Below, piece after piece: positions 22,148-35,068 of a stretch of 64,000 nt of DNA; the first letter of the stretch is position 1; every line of letters begins with the position of its first letter. Both the position numbers and the translations under genes were made by a program. The DNA lies in assembly GCA_003290165.1 (NCBI GenBank), contig QNQO01006270.1:62001-126000 (forward strand), read 5' to 3'. The notes beneath the pieces are model-generated. The model saw only the letters and a list, made by a program, of their open reading frames with translations. It made no database searches and had not been told where the DNA came from. This DNA comes from Berberis thunbergii (Eukaryota; Streptophyta; Magnoliopsida; Ranunculales; Berberidaceae).

Positions 22148-23544
22148 CTATAATTTTTTAACTAACTCCCTCTTGTGCTTTGTCTGTTCCATTAGTTTCT
22201 TAGATCCTTCAGGAACTATTTCAGTTTGCCTTTTGTGGATCCAGTACTCAACTTCATACCTCAAGCTCTTGCAGTCGTTGGTGTTGTGGCTGCCCTTCAT
22301 GTGGTATGCGCAGTATTTGTCGTTGTCGCGCTTGGAGGGGTCTCCACGTGTATTTGGGGGCCACTTTAGTTCCTTCCAACTTTTCATGGAGTTAGGTACA
22401 TCTGACAGGCTAGCACTTAGGGGTATCACGACTATGGATCCAACGTAGTTGGATGATTTCTCCGGCCTGTTGTCACTGCGCTTCATTTTGCTCTGTTCCT
22501 CGTCCTCCGCGTCTCTTTCCTACCTTCTTGTCCCTAAGAGAAGATGGCTTCTTGTCTCCTTCAGTTTCCCTATTAGTGGTCCTTGACTTCTCCAAGGCGA
22601 TGTGTCTCTGGACGCTCTTGAGGAGCTCAGCCATTTCTAGAGAGGGCTCCAAGGTGAGGTCTTCGAAAAGCTTTCCCTTTATAAGGCTTGCAGAAAAGGC
22701 TGTCACGGCTGTATAATCGTTGCACCCATCGATGAGGGTCAACTAGTTGTTAAAGCGCGTGATATACTCTCGGAGCGTCTTGTTGGACCTCTGCCTTAGA
22801 GAGAGTATGTAGTACGGGCTTTTACGAAAACGCTGGCTTCCGACAAAACTTGACGGAAATTCCTTCGCCAGTGTTTTGAACGAGTCAATTGACTTCGGTG
22901 GAAGGCTGTGGAACCATGTCAATGTAGAGCTTTTTAGACTAGTGGGAAAGGTTCTGAACATGATGGACTCAGACCCTTCTTTGAGGGCCATTATGTGATG
23001 GTAATGGCACAGATGATCGAAAGGATCGATGGTCCCATCATAGGAGTTGAGCTTCAAGGGAGTGAACTTCCTTGGAATGGCCTTGTTTATTATCCGATCT
23101 ACAAATGGTGGGACGGAGAGGCAATATAATACGTCCAGATCACGTGCCCCTCTAGGGAGGGGTTCCCAGGGTCGAGCATCTCTGTCCTGCGGTGAACACA
23201 AAGTTAGCCGCGCAGCCTCCCTTAGTCCAATGAGAACTAGCGGGGGACTGGATCTCCTACGCTTTCTCCCTATCATCTTCTGGAGGCAGAGGTCTGTTTT
23301 GCTCCTGGTTTCCATTAGCAGGTAGTGGATTTTGATGCGTAGGAGGTTCCACCGCCTTGGCAATCTATTATATCTGATATGCCAACGCATCGATTTTGAG
23401 GTCCATCGTTACTGCCATTGGTGTGGGAGCGTGAGTTGGATGCCTGTGCATGACAGGTATTGCTGAATGAGGGGGTATAGGGACAGTCTGAGCATTGGAC
23501 GTGTCCCCTGGTTTTTTGTTGTTGCGTGACCTGGTGGTCACCAT
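22148..23544 (-). pseudogene. gag of element A
   Basis: Capsid-like protein with a Retrotrans_gag domain. The probable start is the ATG at 23544 (MVTTRSRNNKKPGD), with stops near 23368. The core frame 23390-22743 carries FVDRIINKAIPRKFTPLKLN, YDGTIDPFDHL, TLTWFHSLPPKSIDSF, FVGSQRF and REYITRFN, the standard plant gypsy gag signature. Frames 22742-22473 and 22486-22148 continue it, ending in a variant zinc knuckle (YCAYH...HNTNDCKSL) typical of Tat gag. Stops and frame changes make it a pseudogene. Confidence 0.88.
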
Positions 23545-23602
23545 CTCTCTAGGTTTTAATAAGAGACGACGATTTGCCTAAAGTTATGAACTATGTTTTC
23601 CC

Positions 23603-23619
23603 CACAGACGACGCCAAAC
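23603..23619 (-). promoter_or_regulatory. Primer-binding region of element A
   Basis: Directly inside the 5' LTR the minus strand reads GTTTGGCGTCGTCTGTG, close to the TTGGCGCCGTCTGTGG sequence found at this position in many plant gypsy elements. The tRNA is not assigned. In element B the matching bases are eroded (CTTTTGCGCTGTCTGTG, 42896-42912). Confidence 0.6.
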
Positions 23620-24298
23620 TGATGCAGTCTTTTTTTGCTCTCTGCTTTGACCTAGTCCTACTGACCTGCATAAGTAACGCATGTGAGCCACAGACCACCG
23701 TGGGGTGGCTGATGGTACTCTGATGCTAAAGTCAAACAAGGTTCTGAGGAAGGTGTAATGTTGTAATAGGGAATTTTTAGTGTACCTTAGTTTACCAACC
23801 TTATGTCTTATTTATAGTACAAGGAGTTCTGGTTCTACCAGGCTATCGTATGCATAGTTTAGGAGGGAGATCTTCGTGGAAATCCCTCCCTAATTAGGAG
23901 TTGTGCTATAGGACAAAAGTTCCATGTTAGCTCTGTGCTCATAGATACCCGAGGGATAGTACCCAATCTAAGAGCAATCCATAGAAAAGAGTTTCCCTGT
24001 GTGGAAGATACTATGGTGTTTGATTCCTAGTTGGAAGCAGAGAGCAGTTGTAGTTGCCTGTCTGAAGTTGATCTTCGAGATACTTTTCAGAAGAGGGCTT
24101 ACAGGTATTGAGGATAGCTATGAGACATGTGGGCCTAGCATGTTGTGAGAGTTCGGGTCCGTCTGGTGGACTATAATTGGGCAAGCTTAGAACCGCTTGG
24201 ACCGGATCAGTGTTGGGCTGACGCTTGAGGCCAGAATTCCTCAAGATCTTCATGACACGTGTACGGCTTCGGGGCGTGACCATTTTTATGTATCATCA
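23620..24298 (-). repeat. 5' LTR of element A
   Basis: 679 bp, TGATGCAGTC...ATGTATCATCA on the plus strand, full-length match to the other three LTRs. Directly right of it TGCCCGATGATTTC continues element B's antisense ORF. Confidence 0.9.
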
Positions 24299-26150
24299 TG
24301 CCCGATGATTTCAAGTTCTGGCAGAAGTATTGCTTCTTGGCCCTTGCGGATTTGAATTATTTTCAATGCAAGGGTCGTCCGCTTGAGCGAGAACTCAGGT
24401 CGCTTCGTAAGTTCAACATTTTCTCGTGACTTTGATATGCTTAATCGCGGGCTAGCTAATCATTGTTTGTGTTTCTTCGCAGGGAGGTTTTCCACACCTC
24501 CTCTAACCTTGGTGGAGCAAAACACCATGGAGACGTTTTGCGGCTTGCCAAAGAGGAATGTGGTCGACGTCGTAAGAGTTTCCAACTTCATCCGTAGTGG
24601 GTTGTGGGACAACTGGCACGTTGCCCCTACTTTGTAATGAGTATCGCAAATTAAATTGGAAGATGAGGCCCTTTCAAGGAAAAGGAAGGCTGCTGGGGCC
24701 AAAGCTTTCATTCTGTTTTCATCCATTGTCGTCTGAAACGCTTGCCTCTTTTGTGAGGATGAGGTCCCATGTTAAAACTGGGATGCCTTTAGTACGACCC
24801 GCTCCAGTGAGATAGGAGCGCGAGTCTGCTAAGCATGGCGAGGTGGAGAATGATGTGTCCGGCTTGGACAAAGATTACCTACTGTTTGCAGGGGTTGTAG
24901 ATAGATCAAATCTCAATGACGCGCAGGACAAAGCTTTGGTGTGAGTACCCGCCTGAGGTTGCGGAATTTGACCGTCCCACTGGTACGCTTTTCTGATAGT
25001 GGTCGTTGTGTTGTGGGCCATGTTTCCCATAGTCTGCATTGTTCACCTCTCGTTCCAGGCCACAACTAGAAGTGTTGGTTGGTCCTTTGGATAATTCACT
25101 CTCTCTTCTCCCTCTGAATCATGTTGAGTCATCCCGTACCAAAGGGTCGGTTGTTCATGACAAAGGAAATGCCACAGGATAACCAGAGGACAGCGGCAAC
25201 CAGAAAGGGTGGTGCTGGCGTAATTCCTGATCCGAAAAATCTTCATTTGGATGCGCGGATACGCCTGTTTGCACCGAACTTGGTAAATATGAGTTCACAT
25301 GTCTGGCACCAAGAGGTGGACGTAGAGTATGCTTCGAGGTAGCATATAAGCAGGCGTCACAGCTGGCTGATGGATTGCGCTCCAAAACCCAATGAGGATA
25401 TGCTAAAAGGGTGTATGGACAAGGGCTTGAAGTACCTTATGCTGGGTATGTCTCACTAGAGCCATGTGGCCATTGCTGGGACGGAAGTTGAGGAGGCTTG
25501 TGAGTGGGTATATACCTTGGAATGTGTCTTCTCGCACATGCAGGCGTTATATTCTGATGCCTTTTATGAAATTGATCGGCTATATAAGCAGGCTGAGGAG
25601 AAGAGGCTAGATCAGTCAACCATGGCCGCTGAGACTCAAGGGGCTTATCTGGAGGTCCTTGAGCATGATATGTCAAAGGCGGTGTCCGATAGAGCTAGAC
25701 TCAAACAAGAGTTGGACCGGACTTGAAATGCAGAGGTTGCGCAGAAAACTAGGCTAAGGCGCGATTTGAACTTTGGTCTTGTGTTGAAGATAATGCTTCG
25801 AGGGAGGTCGACTGGGCTACTCAGAAGCAACAGTTAGAATCTGATGTTGAGTTTTATGCTCGAGAGGTGAGGAATGCTGAGGACCAGCTCGAATTGGAGT
25901 GGCATGAGCTTAGTGTTGTAAAGAGCAGTTTGGCCACAGAGCAGTCTCAGGTCGACGCATTGACTAGCAAATAGGAGTTGTTGGAACGTGAACTTGTTGA
26001 TGCGAAGGTGCAAGATGAGGAGTTTCTTCAGGAACAAGACAAATGCGAGTTCAATTGGGTTGTACATGGCAGGCTAGAGCTGCTAGCGCTAATGAAGGAG
26101 GAGCATCCGAAGTGGGATCTGTGTCGTTATAAGAAGTAGTCGTACGTAGA
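24299..26150 (+). pseudogene. Antisense ORF of element B, remaining part
   Basis: It continues the protein begun at 14012 after the element A insertion: KFWQKYCFLALAD-like near 24310, PPLTLVEQNTMETF near 24500, then a degraded middle, then a coiled coil (QAEEKRLDQSTMAAETQGAY near 25590; further Glu/Lys-rich sequence to 26060) and an acidic C-terminus near 26150. It is strongly similar to 16645-18100. Several frameshifts and stops are present. A 3'UTR-like T-rich stretch follows (26260-26370). Confidence 0.7.
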
Positions 26151-26789
26151 CCTTTCTGTTACCTCTGTGTCATCGGACGAGGAAGACAATTTGGGCCCTG
26201 ATGTCCAGGCCATGGCACGTGTGGACGCAACGCAACTCTTGCTCCTTCTTCCACTCGCTTAGCTCTTCTGTTTTTGTACCTTTTCCTGATAAGGAGTAAA
26301 CTTTGCGTGTTTGTACCCCTTTTCGATATGACCATTAATGAAAATAGTTTTATCCGTTTCGTACTTGTTGTCTCTATTGCATGTTTTTCCTTTTGCCTTG
26401 TGGTCTTGCTTTGGCATAGGCTGGTTGAATCAATAGGACGTCAACTAGTCTAACAGCGAAAGAGAGCTTGACCGTTTTAAGTCTAGCTGAGGGTTGAGTT
26501 GCTCGAGTTGTGTCTTGTCCCAAGGTAAGTTGTTTGAGGCTTACCTCCCTTGTCTGATCGGTAGGATGTAGCTGCTGCTATGGGTGATTTGCAATGGCTG
26601 AGCGTATGTGTTAGAGCGTTCATGCTGAGTCGGGCGTCGTAAGCTTGGGTGGGCATCCTAAGTAGCTTTTATCTGGGCACTGACCGTACGACCTTTGTAT
26701 CGGCGTGAGTGGCTTTTTCTAATATTAGAATGTTAGTCCGTTTGAGTGTGAAGATGATGACTCGGCTAGATTTATGTTTGTGTCATTAT
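26151..26789. other. Non-coding sequence of element B
   Basis: The 3' trailer of the antisense ORF is followed by sequence with no ORF. Element A lacks most of this, so A is a shorter variant here. Nothing else is recognisable. Confidence 0.5.
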
Positions 26790-27460
26790 TTTGAATGAAA
26801 ACGGTGGTCGCGTGGCGAGTTGTTTGGGGCTCCCACCTTCCGAACCATCTATGCCTGAGCAATGTGGGCGACAAATTCGGGGAGTAAAGGTTTGGCGACT
26901 ATACTGAAGAGTAGTAGCCCCGTGGTGAGTCGTCAACATCAATTTATAACTAACTGGTCTTCCACCTTTCGAACCATCCACACTCACCCCGCGCTGTGGG
27001 GGCTACTCGGCTTAAAAGCAGTGGTCCCGTGGCAAACCATCGAGATCAGTTCAGGACTGACTTAATTACAAATTTAGGAGTTTTTAGCGGCCGCACTGAA
27101 AAGCAGTGGTCCTGTGGCAGGCTGTCGGAATTAGTTTACGGCTGACTAGGCTCCCACCTTTTAGACTATCTACACTCGTGCAATGGGGGCTATAAGTCCA
27201 GGGTTGATAATTTTGCGGCCACGCTAAAAAACAGTGGTCCCATAGCGAACCATCAGAATCAGTTCGGGACTTACTAGGCTCCCATCTTTTAAACTATCTA
27301 CATCCGCGCAATGGGGGCTACAAGTCCAGGGTTGATAATTTGGTGGCTATGCTAAAAAGCGGTGGTCCTGTGGCAAGCCGTCAGAATTAGTGCGGGACTG
27401 ACTAGGCTCCCACCTTCCAAACCATCTACTCCAAAGTAATGGGGTCTACAAGTCTGGGCT
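26790..27460. repeat. Six-copy tandem repeat of element B
   Basis: Copies of the GTGGTCCCGTGGC...GACTGACTAGGCTCCCACCTT unit start near 26797, 26905, 27013, 27098, 27226 and 27355. Unit lengths vary from about 85 to 130 bp through internal deletions. It is homologous to 18195-18975. Confidence 0.82.
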
Positions 27461-29393
27461 TTGATCAGAAGCTTTTGTTGCCAGTCGTCAGCAGCTAGGC
27501 TTACTTGATTAGGTTTAGCGATCATTGACAGCAAAGGGTGGCAATGATCCCTGGCAATTCGTCGTCACCAGAAGGGATAAAGCTAATTAGACTTTCACTT
27601 CCTAGACCATCGAGATCCACGCTGAGTGGACTAGGTGTCGAGAGATACCGAAAGCCATCGTCATCAGCTTTGGCTGACTAAGCTTACCCGACTGGAAAAG
27701 GATTCCACCAGTTTGAGGGTGTGTGAATCCATGCCCGCTAGTGTAGCACATTGTGTGGACGACATTGCCTTAGAACAAACAGCGATCCCTAGGTATGGTC
27801 CTGCGTCAAGGCTACTTTGAATTTGCGCTCGTACCTAGCATGTAGTAGAATATTGTTTCAATGGTGGGCCAAGTGCTTCAAGCCTTTGGGCTCGCAAAGG
27901 AAGAGTTAGGATTTTCTGTATGGTTGCGCTACGTGTACGACATAAATCGCATGGTGACACGTGTATGGCGTAGGCTGCGGGATGATTCTTTACCGGTTAC
28001 TCCCTCTAAATTTATGGGGTTGTGTGCAGCGCCAGTAATTGAGCGAATGTGGTCTACGCACTTGTGTTGGGAACCATCGTTTCTTCGTTTCCCATACGGT
28101 ATTTTATACTTAGTAGTTAATGCTGAGGTGCCCATTCGGTGAACCATCATGTCTATATAATGGTGTTTTTCCATCGTTGTAGGCACTATCTTTCGCAGAG
28201 CTTATCTCCTTAATGTTACTGCTTGAAGAAAATGTTTTGGGTTTTCCAAAGACTGAAGGGAGATCTCTAGCAACGGAGTCCTCGAATTTTCTGACATTTT
28301 CACTGATCCGGCACGACAATAGTTGTTATTATGTGTGGTCACATGTTCTAGGTGAGCACGTGGTTGGTTTGCTAAGGTCTCGTGATTTTTTCTCATATCA
28401 CGGAGAAGTAGTACAGATTCTCTCTCAAGGAAGAGTTTGTTGTTCGCTTGCTTGTGCCTTATCGTTGTTCATGAATGTTTAATTTCAGAGATAGCATTAA
28501 CAACCATCGTCCGAGCGCCTGCCCCCACCACTTTTTGATTAGTTTCGTCGCTTCGCCTTACGCTGGAATTTGACATCTGCCTCGAGGCGGAGTTGGACAT
28601 GGCCTGTCGAAATGGGCCATTGATTCCAAAATATTCCTATTTTCCTTGCGTGGAAAGGTATATGCGATCCGAGCTCATATGATATTTGTCCCAAGTTCAC
28701 AGAGTGTGAGTTGGGCTTCTAATTTTTGTTGGTGTCCTAGTTGTCAAATTTGTACCATCTCAAACCATATTTGAAGGGTATGCATGTTGAAACATTTGAA
28801 CATGATGTTTTCCTCTTGATCTTGTTCAGTTCAGTCTTCTTCGGATGCCCCCCGTAGAGAATTGTAGTAGAATTGTATAAACGAGCCTTTTACTTCTGTG
28901 TCACGCTGTATTAGAATAATTGCAATATGTAGTTTTTTGTATCCACTTTAAAGCACTTGTTGTTACATCTTTCCAATAATCAATAGAGTTTGTTTTCGTA
29001 ATTCTTCATTTATTTCTTAAATGATTGCAAATCACATAAGTTTTTAAAAGCTCTACATTGACTATGGAAAGGGAAACAAATGACTGAACGTAGACTCACT
29101 GTTGATGGAGAGAAATTGATCTTGGCCTTGAAGTTAATTCAGTTTGCACTTGTGGATCATTCAATGAACTGTCGAGACGCTTCAAAGGTTACTGAACTGT
29201 AGAAGGGTCAATCACTGTATCGCCAAAACATCGGGGGGACGTATTCCCGCTTGCCTTAGCCTCTCCATTTCGCTGGGCGGATGAGCTTATTGCTTCTGCA
29301 TTGTTTGAAGGTGATGCCACTGCCATCATTTGGCTTGACACTGGTTCAAGCTACCCCGCAGTATGTGGTTGGATTTGCGAGCATTGTATTTTT
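27461..29393. other. Non-coding internal span of element B
   Basis: It aligns with 18976-21640 of element A minus the hAT insertion. No pol domain is seen. The stretch 28900-28980 has one copy of the TTGTATCCACTTTAAAGCACTTG unit that is tripled in element A. Confidence 0.55.
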
Positions 29394-29810
29394 TTAGTGC
29401 GGCGTAATGGCAGCCTCATGTCGTAGGTTGATCTCCACGTATTGTCCCTTCTGAGTGGTTAGCAGTGTACTTAACACACTGGTGAAGGGTGTAGCCATGG
29501 TCTTCCTAAGATAATGTTGTAGGTCGACGGTGCGCCTACGACCATGAAGTCTAGAAACAAGACCTTTCTTAGCTGCGGCTCTCCTACAATTGTTGCCAAC
29601 CTTATCTTCCCAATCGGGAAACATTTCTTTTCGCTGAATCCAATCAGCGGATAGTTTGAGGATGTCAAGTTTTCCTTTTTGGTGTCCATACTGTGGAACG
29701 CGTTGTAAAACAAGACCTTGAGCGAGCTCCCTGTGTCCACTAGAGCTCTCTTTACCTCCCACCTTACGATGGAGACTGAAATGACTAGGGCGTCGTTGTG
29801 CAGTGCTCAA
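29394..29810 (-). pseudogene. Retropepsin region of element B
   Basis: The minus frame 29740-29471 carries MDTGSSLKVLFYNAF (active site DTGSS intact), LIGFSEKKCFPIGKI and the flap/C-terminal signature STYNIILGRPWL, all standard for gypsy retropepsin. A parallel frame supplies ...VEINLRHEAAITPH, so there is a frameshift inside the domain. No RT follows. It lies about 450 bp past the end of gag. Confidence 0.85.
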
Positions 29811-30249
29811 ACTTTTTTGAGGTATCTGTCCGTAAAGGTCAAGGTGGGAATGGGGTTTGTACCCGTGAGTAGCAGATGTGTCTGTCCTCGTCCGCAGGTT
29901 GTGACCGCATATCTAGTAGAGCCCGCTTGCGGGACCTGTACGAGTGGCTTCATTCGGTCTGACTCCATGAATGAGATATATTATCCCCTGGTTTGTTTGG
30001 TCGCTTCTCAGAGTTCAAGAATTCTTTCAGTTTGCCTCTACGGATCCAGTACTCAACCACATACCTCAGACTCTTGCAATCATTGGTATCGTGGACACCC
30101 TCCTTGTGGTACGCGTAGTACTTGTCGTTGTCATGCTTGGAGGGGTATCCACACTGCTTTGAGGGCTACTTCAAATCCTCTCAGTTTTTCATGGAGTTAG
30201 CATGTGTGACAGGTTAGCATTTTGGGGTGTCACAGCTCTGCATCCAATG

Positions 30250-31094
30250 TAGTTGGATGATTTCTCCGGACTGGACCGACTAGGGCCTGACCTGTTGTCA
30301 TTGCGCTTCCTCTTGCTCAGTTCCTCTTCCTCACGTTTCTTTCACTCCTTTCCCTTAGGAGCGGAGGGCTTCTTCTCGCCTTTGGTTTCCCTCTTCATGG
30401 AGCTCCTCCAATGTAATATGCTTCTGAGCGCTCTTGAGGAGCTCCGTCATGTTCAGAGGGGGCACTAAGGTGAGGTCTTCGTAAAGCTTTAGTTTCTTGA
30501 GGCCCGCAGTGAAGGTTGTCACAGTCGTGTCATCACTGCATTTGTCGATGAGAGTCAACTCATTGTTGAAGCGCGTGACATACTCTCTGAAAGTCTCGTG
30601 TGACTTTTGCTTTAGAGAGAATATGTAATGTAATCCTTTTCAGAAATGTTGGCTCCTTGCGAAATGTGTCAGGAACTCCTTTGCCAGTGTTTTGAAGGAG
30701 TCAATCGACCTCGGTGGAAGGTTGTGGAACCATGTCAGTGCTGAGCTTTTCAGACTAGTGGGAAAAGTTATGCACATGACGGACTCAAATTTTTATTTGG
30801 GAGCCATTACATGCTGGTAATGGAGCAGATGGTCGAAAGGATCGGTGGTTCCGTTGTGGAAGTCGAGCTTCGGGGGAGTGAACTTCCTCAGAAGGGCCTT
30901 ATTCATGATCCGGTCTACAAATGGTGGGACGGAGAGGCGATATAGTACATCCGGGTCGTGCACCCCTCTGCAGAGGGGGTTCTAAGGGTCGTGTCTCTCT
31001 GCCCTGGCATCGAGTTCATCGTTAGTCGTGCAACCTCCCCTAGTCCAGTGAGAACTAGCGGGGGTTTGGCTTTCTTGTGCTTGCACCCTGCCAT
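30250..31094 (-). pseudogene. gag of element B, C-terminal part
   Basis: It is homologous to element A gag. Remnants of RKFTPLKL-type sequence lie near 30880, WFHNLPP-type near 30730, and MTLIDKCSDDTTVTTF at 30558. The zinc-knuckle area continues degraded to about 30000. The 31094 edge is the CACTA-II insertion; the N-terminus continues at 42569-42838. Confidence 0.75.
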
Positions 31095-32010
31095 CACTAC
31101 TAAAAAAATCCCCTTTTGCAACGACTCGTAGCGCGACGAGGGAAGTTTTGTCGCTCAAAATTATCATGGCACGACAACATATTTAATATTGTCACGCAAG
31201 TACAAAAATAGCTAACTACTTAACGCAACGAGCGGTTTCGTCGCGTCATAACCTTTGTCGCGACGCAGTTAAAGCCCATACCTAATATGCAACAACGTGT
31301 CGTCGCTTAAAACCAAATATTTCATCACCCTAAAATACCTAGGGCTACGTGTCGACCACTTTAAACGACCAACTTTAATATCCTCGGGCGACACTATTTC
31401 GTCACCTAAATATAGCTTACGCGACGCACCAGAAGCCTTCGTCGGCTAAAATTTAAGCGACGCCCTAACATACCTATTGCTATGTGACAGCCACTTTGAA
31501 CAACATCCTAGGGCAACAAACTTTGTCATCGCCTACATATATCTTACGCGACGAAGTGGAAAGCTTCATCGCCTAAAGTATTCACAACAAAGATACATCC
31601 TAGGGCGATGTATGTCATCGTCGGCTACATATAGCTTACGGGACAAATAGGAACCCGTCGACGCATCAAGTATTCACAAAAAAGATTCGTTACTTAAAGA
31701 GAGCCGGTTCATCGCCTAAAACATCCTAGGGCGACAAACTTTATCGTCGCCTGAAGATATCTTACGCGGCGAATGGGAAAGCTGTGTCGCCTAAAGTCTT
31801 CCCAACAAAGATACATCCTAGGGCGACAAACGTCGTCGTCGCCTAAAGATAGCGTACGCGACGAATAGGAACCCTTCGTCGCATAAAGTCTTCCCAACAA
31901 AGATTCGTCGCTTAAAGCGAGCAGGTTCATCGCCTAAAACATCCCAAGGCGACGAACGGTGTCGTCGCACAAGCTTCGACTTGTTCATCTTCTCCACGAA
32001 TTAGAATAAT
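31095..32010 (+). repeat. CACTA-II 5' subterminal repeat array
   Basis: GCGACGA / TCGTCGC motifs in both orientations with CATCCTAGGGCGACAAA and AACAAAGATTCGTCGC longer units, the mirror of 5265-6514. Confidence 0.85.
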
Positions 32011-32081
32011 AAGGTCTGCGTTTTTTCACTATTTTCTCCACTCATTTTATTCTTTTTCTCTGCTCGATTGATTTCTCTCAC

Positions 32082-32087
32082 TATATA
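32082..32087 (+). promoter_or_regulatory. TATA box of CACTA-II transposase
   Basis: TATATA at the same relative place as in CACTA-I, about 350 bp before the TNP2 ATG. The 5'UTR intron donor that follows is altered here (GTGTGG, not GTGAGG). Confidence 0.5.
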
Positions 32088-32437
32088 CTCCAAGCTTCCA
32101 GCACTTAATTAGGCTTCGTCTTCTCTTTATGTTGTCGGCGCTGGCTACACCTCCAATCTTCTCTCTCTTTCACTTGGAAAACGGTGTGGAAATTGCTAAT
32201 TGTTTTATTTTTGAAATTTCATGAAATTAGGTTGCTATCATGTGGATTTTTGGGAGTGTCTCACATTGTTTTTCGAGTGCATTCTAGATATTTATTAATT
32301 AATAATATCTACATCGTCCACTTGAAGAATTGTAATTGAGATGCTGCTGAAATTTTTCCACATTGAAACCTAATCGCATTAGTGTCGTTAACTTTATTTA
32401 ATTCTCATGTTTTGTTTATAAACTGAAAATAGGCGTA

Positions 32438-34408
32438 ATGGAAAGACAGTGGATACAAAATCAGGACAAATGCTGTGATGAATATTTAAATGGGATCGAG
32501 AGCTTCATTGAGTTTGCAAGGGCACATGTCACTGGTACGACAAATCATATCAAGTGTCCGTGTCAATGTTGTAACAATTGTTTGTGGCGGACTTTCAATA
32601 TAGTTCGATAACATTTGGCGAGATATGGGATGATTCAGAATTATACGAGGTGGATTTATCATGGGGAGCAACGAGAATTTGGTTCGACTTCATCGAATTC
32701 CCAGCCACTTGTGTCGCACATTGATGAAATGTCCATGAATGATAATGACCAAGTTATGGGTATAATAAATGATGCTTATCCATATGCATCGATGAACGAA
32801 TATGGCATTGATGATATGGTAGGAGATACCGTACCTCCCAACATGCTGCAAAGTGAAGAGTTAGAAAACTATGAAAGACTGTTGAAACAAGCCCAACAAG
32901 CATTATACCCCGGTTGCACAGAGTTCTCCCTGCTTACTGCCATTATGGAGTTGATGCATTGCAAAGTGAAACATCATATGTCGAATAAGTGTTTTTCTCA
33001 TTTAATGGGAATTATGAAGCGGGTGCTTCCGAAGGAAAACGTTTTGCCTGAGGATTATCGTAACGCGCAAAAATTGTTTAATGGTCTTGGTTTGGGGTAT
33101 CAAAAGATTCATGCTTGCAAATACAATTGTGCATTATTTTATAAGGAATTTGAAGGGATGGATGCATGCCCACTGTGCAATGAGCCAAGATATAAGCCTA
33201 ATTCTGGTAATAAAACGAAGAAAATTCCACAAAAGGTTTTGCATTATCTTCCACTGAAGCCCAGATTGCAGCGACTGTACATGACGACGCACACTGCGAG
33301 TCATATGAGATGGCACAATGAAGGAAGGGTTGATGATGATTTTTTGAGACATCCTGCCAATGGAGATGCTTGGAAAGCATTCGATACTATGTATCCCCGA
33401 TTTTGCAGAAGACCCACGCAATGTCAGATTGGGGCTTGCAACTGATGGATTTAATCCGTTCGGGAATATGAGCTCTACTCACAGCACCTGGCCCGTCGTT
33501 GTTGTTCCTTATAACTTGCCCCTTTGGATGAGTATGAAAAAAGAATTTACAATAATGACTTTATTAATTCCCAGTCATCCCGGAAAGGACATTGATGTTT
33601 ATTTGCGGCCGTTGGTTGATGAGTTAAAAGACTTATGGGAAAATGGTGTACGTACATTTGATAAGTCTACCAGAGTTGCAGTGATGTGGACTATACATGA
33701 TTTTCCCGCTTATGGAAATATTTCAGGTTGGAGTACTCAAGGCTATAAGGCATGTCTGATATGAAACGATGATGTAACGTCTGATTGGCACGCGAGAAAG
33801 GTTTGTTATATGGGTCACCGTAGATGGTTGCCCCAGGATCACGAGTGGCGAACAAATAAGGTGGACTTTGATGGAAAAATGGAGAACGACACTAGACCTA
33901 GCGAATGGTAGGGGATGACATTTTGGCTAAGTTGAATAGCTTGGAATTTGGTCAGATTGGCAAACATCCCAATAATCGTGATACTAATTTGCACAGGTCA
34001 ACTACACATCTAACTGGACGAAGAAGAGTATATTCTTCGAGCTTCCGTACTGGTCGAAATTAAAGACCATGCACAACCAAGATGTGATGCATATTGAAAA
34101 GAATGTGTGTGATAGTGTGGTTGGGACAATTCTTGGCATCGAAGGAAAATCGAAGGACACTATGAAAGCGAGGGAAGATTGTATGAACATGGGTATAAAG
34201 AAACGGTTATGGCTTAAGAAAGTCAGTGACAAATGGGTAAAGGGACATCCCTATTTTGCAGTTAAACCGCCAGTAAAGATAAAAAAATTTAAATTATTTT
34301 CTTCTGTGAAGTTACCAGATGGGTACACATATAATATTGCCCGTTGTATGAAAATGAGTGATGGGAAAATGTCGGGATTACAGAGCCATGACTGTCATGT
34401 ACTACTGT
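32438..34408 (+). pseudogene. TNP2-type CACTA transposase (CACTA-II)
   Basis: It starts at the ATG at 32438 (MERQWIQNQDK). The order matches CACTA-I: CPCQCCNN cluster, CPLCNEPRY, HPGKDIDVYLRPLVDEL, WTIHDFPAYGNISGWSTQG, DVMHIEKNVCDS (34080-34120), VKLPDGY and MKMSDGKMSGL. Lesions: TAA at codon 57 (32606-32608; TAT in CACTA-I), a one-base insertion in a C run near 33395, a small in-frame deletion after KST near 33672, a TGA near 33764, and further breaks before 34069. The DUF4218 core is deleted after SHDCHV (34392), joining directly to DUF4216. None of these lesions is shared with CACTA-I. Confidence 0.93.
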
Positions 34409-35068
34409 GAGAGATCCTATTCGATCTGAAACATTTTCGGGTTGTTATGTGAATGGTGTTAAGTTCCTAGTTATCGAGCGAGACAACAATTTGAGCACTC
34501 AAAATAGCGGCGTATCAGTACCTGGGGACGGTGACACCACCGATGTTGATTTCTATGGTAAACTGACATCTGTAATTCAATTACTGTACAAAGACCGTTG
34601 CCAGGTGATTTTATTCAAGTGTCGTTGGTTTGATACAAACCCACATAAAGCCGGGAGTATTAAACGAGAATATGGTCTAGTAAGTGTGAACACAAACACA
34701 CTTTAGTACGAGCATGATCCTTTTATTTTGGCAACTATGGCAAAACAAATTTTGTATCTAGATGATCTTAAAGCCGGTGGTGAATGGAAAGTAGTCCAGA
34801 CGATCCAACACAGAAGTATATGGGACATTCCTGAAAAGGCTTCTGATGACCACAGTGATGACGACACCGCTGATCAAGAGAATTCATCTTCAAGCTTTCC
34901 ATTATCCAACAACCATTTGAGTTATTTGTCAAACTTCCACCGATTGATGGCGAATATGATGTTGAGGTATCACCTGCAAAATATGGAATTTTTGAAGAAT
35001 CTGAGGCAACCATGTCAGATGAACTTGAAAAAGAAGTCGAAAGTGATTACTCTACTGATTCAGATTAA
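34409..35068 (+). pseudogene. TNP2 C-terminus with DUF4216 (CACTA-II)
   Basis: RSETFSGCYVNGVKFLVIER, then VDFYGKLTSVIQLLY, VILFKCRWFD and YGLVSVNTN form the DUF4216 domain. A stop at 34704 precedes the DP-F-LATMAKQILYLDDL tail; the C-terminal acidic region runs to 35068. CACTA-I lacks most of this domain. Confidence 0.85.

Larger units (their letters stand above)
14452..24298 (-). mobile_element. Tat-type Ty3/gypsy element A (nested in B, non-autonomous)
   Basis: The 5' LTR is 23620-24298 and the 3' LTR 14452-15112 (minus orientation). It is flanked by CGCCC and TGCCC, a 4/5 duplication, and it interrupts the antisense ORF of element B: ...GAATCGCCC / CCCGATGATTTC rejoins as in the intact copy at 16640. 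In minus order it has a primer-site region, gag, retropepsin, a non-coding span, six tandem repeats and an antisense PF04195-like ORF. Pol is absent. Its length is 9.85 kb including two hAT insertions. Confidence 0.9.

Noticed and set aside
22173..23325. Plus-strand ORFs opposite gag of element A
   Set aside because: They mirror the gag reading frames on the minus strand and show no family features.
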